This document shows, piece by piece, positions 59,094 to 64,000 of a stretch of 64,000 nucleotides of DNA (within the stretch, counting starts at the first letter, position 1; every line of letters begins with the position of its first letter). Location of the stretch: the NCBI GenBank assembly GCA_020632995.1, contig JACKEN010000001.1:1210001-1274000 (forward strand). Direction: 5' to 3'. The stretch is from Deltaproteobacteria bacterium (GTDB lineage: Bacteria; Myxococcota; Kuafuiibacteriia; Kuafuiibacteriales; Kuafuiibacteriaceae). A model generated the notes under the pieces. It made no database searches. It worked only from the letters and a program-made list of their open reading frames with translations, and was not told the DNA's origin. A program made the position numbers and the translations under genes.

Positions 59094-59424
59094 ACAGGAA
59101 CTCCAGGACGAGCGCGTCCAGCGCGCGGGCATAGAGGCGCTCGCCGACCACCTCCACCGCGCAGCCCGCGGCCTCGAGTCGGGCGAGGAGGGCGGACCGA
59201 CGCGACGCGGGGAGGGCGAAGGCGAGGTGTTCGCCGAAGCCGCGCCCCTCTGGATCACCGGTCCGCCACGGGACCAGGGCGATCCGGACCCCGCCCACCT
59301 CGACCAGGGTGTGGCCGAGGTGCGGGCCGGAGACCGTCCGCGCCCCCACGAGTGACTCCAGGAGGGCGGCGGTCTCGGGGACGTGCCGGGTGGTGAGGCC
59401 GAGGTGGTGAAACTCTACTTGCAT
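59083..59424 (-). CDS. Glyoxalase/bleomycin-resistance fold (VOC) protein
   Basis: 113 residues from ATG 59424, preceded by GGAG. One VOC module: QVEFHHLGLTTRHVPETAAL, GARTVSGPHLGHTLVEVGGV, EHLAFALPASRRSALLARLE and ALDALVLEFLFTA. The His near residue 6 and the Glu near the end (LEFLF) are candidate metal ligands. Such single-domain proteins dimerise; the activity cannot be fixed by sequence. Confidence 0.75.
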   Translation of the reverse strand: MQVEFHHLGLTTRHVPETAALLESLVGARTVSGPHLGHTLVEVGGVRIALVPWRTGDPEGRGFGEHLAFALPASRRSALLARLEAAGCAVEVVGERLYARALDALVLEFLFTA

Positions 59425-59624
59425 CGAAGGCTCCATGGTCGAAGGGCGCACGAGGACGCCGCGCCGCCTGCCATGGGTCCTCACGCGGGCCTCCCGCGCT
59501 GGACATCGCCTCCGAGGAGATGCCTGGGGCTCACCGGAACCAGGCCGCCTTTTCTGGGAGGTTGGGCCCCATCACGCTACCAGACCGGGCTGGCATCGGC
59601 CACCGCGGCTGGTACCCTCGAAGT

Positions 59625-60551
59625 GTGCTCGGGCTCCTCCTCCTCACCCTGGCCGCCTCCCCCGCCGACGGCGTGCTCCTGTACCACGTAGACCTCGCCC
59701 GGGCCCTCGCCGCCACCCCGGAGGGCAAAGCGGTCCAGCTCGAGGTGCGAAAGGCGCGAGAGCGCCGGCAGGCCGACCTGCAGTCGGAGCGCGAGCGCCT
59801 GCTCGCGCGGCGAGGCAGCCTCACCGCCCAGGCCTACGCGGCGGAGGTCGAGGCCCTGAACACGCGGGTGGACGGGGCGGAGTCCGCCCTCGGGGAATTG
59901 CAGGACAGGCTGCTCGCGCCCCTGTTGGACAAGGCGCAGGCCATCCTGCGGGCGCAGGACGCCCGGGAGCCGGGGTCCCGCACGGTGGCCCTGGCCGACG
60001 TGCCGCTCATGGCCCCCAACCGCCTGTGCGAGCGCACCGCCTGGCTGGCCGAGGCCCTGCGCGGCCAGGCCACCGCGCCCGCGGCGCTCGAGGTCTGCCG
60101 GGTGCGGGCCTTCGCGGTGGTCGACATGCAGGCGGCCCTGCAGCAGATGCCCTCGGCCGAGGCGGAGGCCCGGCGCCTGAGCGGGCTCGAGAGCCAGCGC
60201 CAGGAGGAGCTGGAGCGCTTCAAGAAGGCCCTCGCCAAGCTCGAGGAGGCCCAGCGCGCGGCTCCCGAGCGGCGGCGCCAGGAGGAGATCGACGCCCAGC
60301 GCGAGGCCCTCGACGGCCGGTTCCTGCGCTACCAGGGGGAGCTGGCCCAGGCCGAGCGGGCCGCGCACACCCGCCTGCGCGACCGCCTCGACGCCGCGGT
60401 GGTGGCGGGCAGGAAGGCCCACCCCCAGGTCGCGTTCGTCGAGAAGGTGGAGGGGCTGGACCTCGGCCCTACCTGCGATGCGAGCGGGTGGGTCGGCCAG
60501 CGGGCGGAGGGGCAGAAGGACGCGGCGCTGCCCGCCGGCTGCATGCGCTGA
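59625..60551 (+). CDS. Tandem OmpH/Skp-like periplasmic protein
   Basis: 308 residues from GTG 59625; a leader LGLLLLTLAASPADG follows. Two copies of an OmpH-like unit are present: LLYHVDLARALAATPEGKAV with a long Arg/Glu coiled coil (about 20-110), and AVVDMQAALQQMPSAEAEAR with a second (about 165-270). Standard Skp is one unit of about 160 residues that trimerises to cage unfolded outer-membrane proteins. A covalent two-unit version is uncommon. Cys residues occur between and after the units. Confidence 0.7.
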   Translation: MLGLLLLTLAASPADGVLLYHVDLARALAATPEGKAVQLEVRKARERRQADLQSERERLLARRGSLTAQAYAAEVEALNTRVDGAESALGELQDRLLAPLLDKAQAILRAQDAREPGSRTVALADVPLMAPNRLCERTAWLAEALRGQATAPAALEVCRVRAFAVVDMQAALQQMPSAEAEARRLSGLESQRQEELERFKKALAKLEEAQRAAPERRRQEEIDAQREALDGRFLRYQGELAQAERAAHTRLRDRLDAAVVAGRKAHPQVAFVEKVEGLDLGPTCDASGWVGQRAEGQKDAALPAGCMR

Positions 60552-60574
60552 CGGCCCGGGCCCGAACCTCAGGA

Positions 60575-60945
60575 AAGCCGGGGCCCTGGGTCGCTGAGTT
60601 CTGCTTCCTGCCCTGAAGCCTGGCCTGAATCCTGCGTCCCGCAGCCTGAAGCCTGTCTCTGAACCCTGCTGCCTGAAGCCTGTACCCTGAAAACCTGTCT
60701 CTGAATCCTGACCGACCTCCTCGTAGGTGCGCGGCGCCAGGCTTCAGAGACAGGTCGCAGTCAGCAGGATACAGGGACAGGTCGCAGGCAGCAGTCAGCA
60801 GGCTTCAGTCGGCAGGCTTCAGGCAACAGCCAGCAGGCTTCAGAGACAGGTCGCAGGCAGCAGGCAACAGCCAGCAGGCTTCAGAGACAGGTCGCAGGCA
60901 GCAGGCTGCAGCCAGCGGGTCTCGGGCAGCGCGCTGGGCCGGGAG
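60575..60945. repeat. Non-coding self-complementary tandem-repeat tract
   Basis: No gene is apparent between 60552 and 60945. The left arm (about 60610-60710) repeats CCTGAAGCCTGTCTCTGAA-like units, and the right arm (60738-60925) repeats the complement: AGGCTTCAGAGACAGGTCGC at 60738, 60835 and 60887. A 41-bp unit starting CAACAGCCAGCAGGCTTCAG is tandem at 60824 and 60865. The two arms can pair into a long imperfect hairpin. Confidence 0.85.
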
Positions 60946-61557
60946 TCAGGCAGGCAGAACCCACTGGTGCACCTCGTCCCAACCCAGAATGGGCGACGGC
61001 CACAACGTGAGGCGCCCCGGCGCCCCGTCCTCGGTGGGCAGCCGGAGCTCGGCCACAGCTTCGTCGGCCTCGGCCTCGACCCGAGCATACAGGCGCTGGT
61101 AGGCGGCCTCCTGATCCTCGTCCAGGAGCAACGCCGCCACCTCGGGGCTCTCCAGCGCGGGGAGCCGCCCGCTGGGATGGGCGACGAGGCTCACCGCGGG
61201 GCGTACGGCCTCAGGAAGATCAGGCCCCGCCAGGAGCCCACCGCCGGCGCCGCGCGGCACGTGCACCACCGCGGACGCGAAGCACAGCAGGCGCCCGCTC
61301 AGGCCGGGGGCGAGGCCGAGGGGGAGATCGTCCAGGTCGATCTGCAGCCAGAAGGGCTCGGGTCGCACCTCCGAGTCGAGGGGCCAGACCAGGTCGGCCG
61401 GGGCCCACGGGCGACCGCCGACCCGGCTGCTCGGCCCCTCGGTGCCCGGGCCCTCCACCTCGGTGAAGACCGCGCGCGGCGACATGAGCCCGCGGAGCGC
61501 GTGCAGCTCGAGGAACCCCTCCTCCAGCGCGAGGTCGGTGAGGGCGGCCAGGTCCAC
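60946..61557 (-). CDS. Hypothetical protein, possibly DUF1963-like
   Basis: 203 residues from GTG 61557, 4 bp after the stop of the upstream gene, so the two are probably co-transcribed. The segment SRVGGRPWAPADLVWPLDSE followed by FWLQIDLDDLP resembles the SKFGGxPxxPxxxxWP...LAQIN pattern of DUF1963 (YwqG). The ending ILGWDEVHQWVLPA fits less well. No signal peptide. The family guess is from memory and the function is unknown. Confidence 0.5.
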   Translation of the reverse strand: MDLAALTDLALEEGFLELHALRGLMSPRAVFTEVEGPGTEGPSSRVGGRPWAPADLVWPLDSEVRPEPFWLQIDLDDLPLGLAPGLSGRLLCFASAVVHVPRGAGGGLLAGPDLPEAVRPAVSLVAHPSGRLPALESPEVAALLLDEDQEAAYQRLYARVEAEADEAVAELRLPTEDGAPGRLTLWPSPILGWDEVHQWVLPA

Positions 61558-61561
61558 CGCG

Positions 61562-64000
61562 CTACTGCACCACCGCGCGCGAGAAGCCGCGGGTGAGGCG
61601 GTCGAGGCCTATCCCGCCGGGGGCGGCGGCGTCGAAGAGGGTGGCGGGATCCGCGCCGGGCACGAGGTCCACCGCGTCCACCGTCACCGCGGCGCCGGCC
61701 GCGCGATCCGGGAGGCCGGCCGGGGCGGCCGGGACGTCAACTTGGGTTGCGCCCGCGGCGGCCGCCGCGTAGACGTGCCAGGTGCCCTCGGGGCCCGCGA
61801 AGCTCAGGTGGTAGAGGTCCGCCCCGGGGAGGGTCGGCAAGCTGGCTTGCCGTAGGCCGCCGTCGAAGGTCGCGTCCACCGGCGAGTCGAGCCAGCCGTC
61901 CGACAGATCCACCGCGGTGGGGAGGCGATCGGAGGTGTACAGGCGCACCGAGCCGGGGCCGGGCAGGCCGCCCATGTCGAGCCGGATCGCCGAGACCATC
62001 ACCCCGTAGGGCCCGGCCTCGAGGCCGCCGTGGCGGGGCGCCATCTTGGTCACGAAGCTCTGGACGATGCCGTTGCCCTGGCTGTCGCTCTGCCCGTCGA
62101 GGCCGAGGGGCACGAAGCCGACCCCGGGGAGGATCACCCCGGACATCACCACCAGGGTGTTCGCGTTGCCGCCGCTGACGAAGGGCAGGTTGTCGACGGT
62201 GAGCGAGTACCTCAGGTTCTGGGCCTGGTGGGGGGCGAGGGTGCGGCTCGGGAAGCTGCTCCAGTTCGGGACCAGCTCGGTGGTGTCGCCGTTGCCGTTC
62301 ACGTCGCTGGTGTCCGCCACGGTGGGGACCGCGAGCATCGGCACCGCGGGGTCCACGGTGTGCTCGAAGCGCTGGTAGAAGGGCAGGAGCGCGGCGAGCA
62401 GGTTCTGGAGGTCGCCGAGGCCCAGCCCCGAGTTCCCGAGGTCGATTCGGCCCCCGAAGCTCCAGAGGGCGCGCAGGCCAGGTTGCGCGCGGGTGTAGAA
62501 GGTGTCCTTGAGGGTGAAGGGGAAGCCCATGAACTCCACCGCCACCGTGTTCCCGGCCGGCACCGGGATGTTCCCCACCATCGGCACCGAGACGTTGAAG
62601 ATGTCGCCCCCGAAGATCTGGGCCGGCTCGGAGCCGTAGAGGGGGGAGGCGAGCGACGCGCCGGAGAGCGAGAGTGACAAGGCGCCTTGCGTGGTGACCT
62701 GCCCGAGGTCGACCGTGCCCTTGGCCCCCGCGGCCCGGTCGGTCCGGCTCAGCGCCGGCAGCTCGAGGCGGAGGTCCGGGGTGCTCGCGCCGAGCACGGT
62801 GACCCAGTCGTAGTCGGTGTGGGCGGCGGTGACCGAGTAGGCCTGGGCGGGCCCGGTCTGGGTGAACACCACGACCCCATCGGCGTCGGTGACCCCGGAC
62901 TGGGGGCCGGGGCTGTGCAGCTCGACCTGCGCGCCGGCCACCGGGAGGCCGCTGTCCTGGCGCACCACGGTGATGCGGATCTGCTGGGCGACCGGGGGGC
63001 CGAGGTTGGTGAGGCGCACCGGCGCGGAGTCGACCGGGCCGATGCTGCTCTGGACCCGGGCCCGGATCTGGGTGGTGCCGGCGGTGGGGCCGCCGGTGGC
63101 CACCCCGGCCGCGTCGATGGTGGCCACCGTGCTCGAGGTGGAGGACCACTCGAAGGTCACCCCAGGCACCACGCGGCCCGGCCTGATCGAGCGCGAGCGC
63201 GGTGAACGCGTAGGTGGTGCCGGGCCGCACGAAGCCGGCGGGGGTGATGATGCGGACCTGGGTCACGAACTCGGTGCTCGGCGCGGGCTGGCAGGCGCCG
63301 CCGACGCAGACCTCGCCCGGGTTCGGGCAGTCGGCGTCGCTCCGGCACACCGCGGGCACGCAGACCTCGGCCACGCACTCGAAGCCGGCGGGGCAGCTCA
63401 TCGCGGTGCAGGCCTGGGTGGGCACGCAGAAGCCGTCCTGGCAGTAGGCGTCCTGGCGTCGCAGTCACGATCGGTGCGGCAGCCGGGGAGGGGCTCGCAG
63501 CGGCCGGTGGTGGCGTCGCAGGTGAAGCCGACCGGGCACTCGTCGTTGGGCCCGCACAGGACGACGTCCACGCAGTGCCCGCGGCCCTGGTCGGCCCCCT
63601 CGCAGATGTTGCCGGGTGGGTTGCACTCCGCGTCGGTGGTGCACTCCGCGTCGGCACACAGGCCGGCGTCGCAGTACTGGCCGTCGGGGCACATGTTGTC
63701 GTTCAGGCAGCGCTGGACGCACTCGCCGCTCGCCTGATCGCAGGCCCACACCAGGGGCGAGCCGCAGTCCGCGTCCTGGGTGCAAGGCGCCCGGCAGACG
63801 TCCTGGATGCACACCAGATCGCCGGGGCAGTCCACGGACTCGGTGCACGGGGTGGGGGCCTGGCACATCCCGAAGACGCAGATCAGGGTGTCGGGGCAGT
63901 CGCCGTCGTCGCCGCAGCGGAGCTCCTCGCCGCGCATGCAGGTGCCCTCGACGCAGACCATGTCGTCGGGGCAGGGGTCTCGTCGTCGCAGGTCGGGGCC
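61562..64000 (-). CDS. Large Cys-rich / Ig-like surface protein, 5' end outside the window (frameshifts)
   Basis: The visible 800 residues begin with at least seven Cys-rich knots (CTESVDCPGDLVCIQDVC, CLNDNMCPDGQYCDAGLC, CRSDADCPNPGEVCVGGAC). A bacterial Ig-like unit follows (VTFEWSSTSSTVATIDAAGV) and then a second beta-rich unit (RQDSGLPVAGAQVELHSPGP). A 400-residue C-terminal region of unknown type (TLKDTFYTRAQPGLRALWSF, YGVMVSAIRLDMGGLPGPGS) ends at TAG 61564-61562. Shifts near 63180, 63460 and 63978 break the frame. Probably an exported, disulfide-stabilised surface protein; the signal peptide would lie beyond the window. Confidence 0.75.

Overview
The window is very G+C-rich, with G or C at nearly every third codon position. 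It is full of lipoproteins, calcium-binding Cys-rich repeats of the type C-S-D-G-x-D-N-D-x-D-G, FG-GAP repeats, an NtrC-type two-component system and large proteins of unknown function. Together these suggest a member of the Myxococcota or a close relative (inference). No tRNA, rRNA, CRISPR array or complete insertion sequence was seen. At least 17 genes have clean family signatures split between frames by single-base shifts. This looks more like uncorrected indels in the assembly than true gene decay, except perhaps in the first 2.3 kb.

Layout. 1-2.7 kb: two tandem copies of an HExxH protein flank a badly broken LysR / SnoaL-like / alcohol-dehydrogenase cassette. 2.7-9.6 kb: lipoproteins, an EEP-family phosphatase or nuclease, a Cys-rich repeat protein convergent with a radical SAM/SPASM protein, an FG-GAP lipoprotein, a GNAT acetyltransferase and small unknowns. 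9.6-18.7 kb: a self-contained efflux module. A histidine kinase and a sigma-54-type response regulator (minus strand) face a TolC / HlyD / two ATPases / two ABC-2 permeases operon (plus strand). The gap between them holds a consensus sigma-54 promoter and two palindromic upstream sites.

18.7-37.2 kb is the most unusual part: a minus-strand run of giant proteins of unknown function, one resembling DUF6603. Every junction that can be read overlaps by 4-8 nt, so the genes look translationally coupled. A DUF5995-like gene diverges from it and a Gly/Ala/Pro-rich protein lies beyond. I see no tail sheath, tube, toxin or enzyme motif, so the role is unknown.

37-64 kb: an esterase lipoprotein and a soluble histidine kinase divergent around a 20-bp perfect inverted repeat; a Na/Pi cotransporter behind an 11-bp-phased Pho-box-like array; an aminoglycoside-phosphotransferase-fold kinase; an ABC-F ATPase; asparagine synthetase; NUDIX hydrolase; a PA14-like lipoprotein; a phytase-like esterase; RlmN; a Cys-rich / beta-barrel pair followed by a secreted nuclease; a Rep/UvrD helicase; SDR; MFS exporter; glyoxalase; a tandem-Skp protein; a 370-bp self-complementary repeat tract; and the 3' part of a large Cys-rich/Ig-like surface protein cut by the window edge. 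A short interrupted palindrome, CAA-N6-TTG (mostly GCAA-N6-TTGC), recurs at 17 places, far above my rough expectation.
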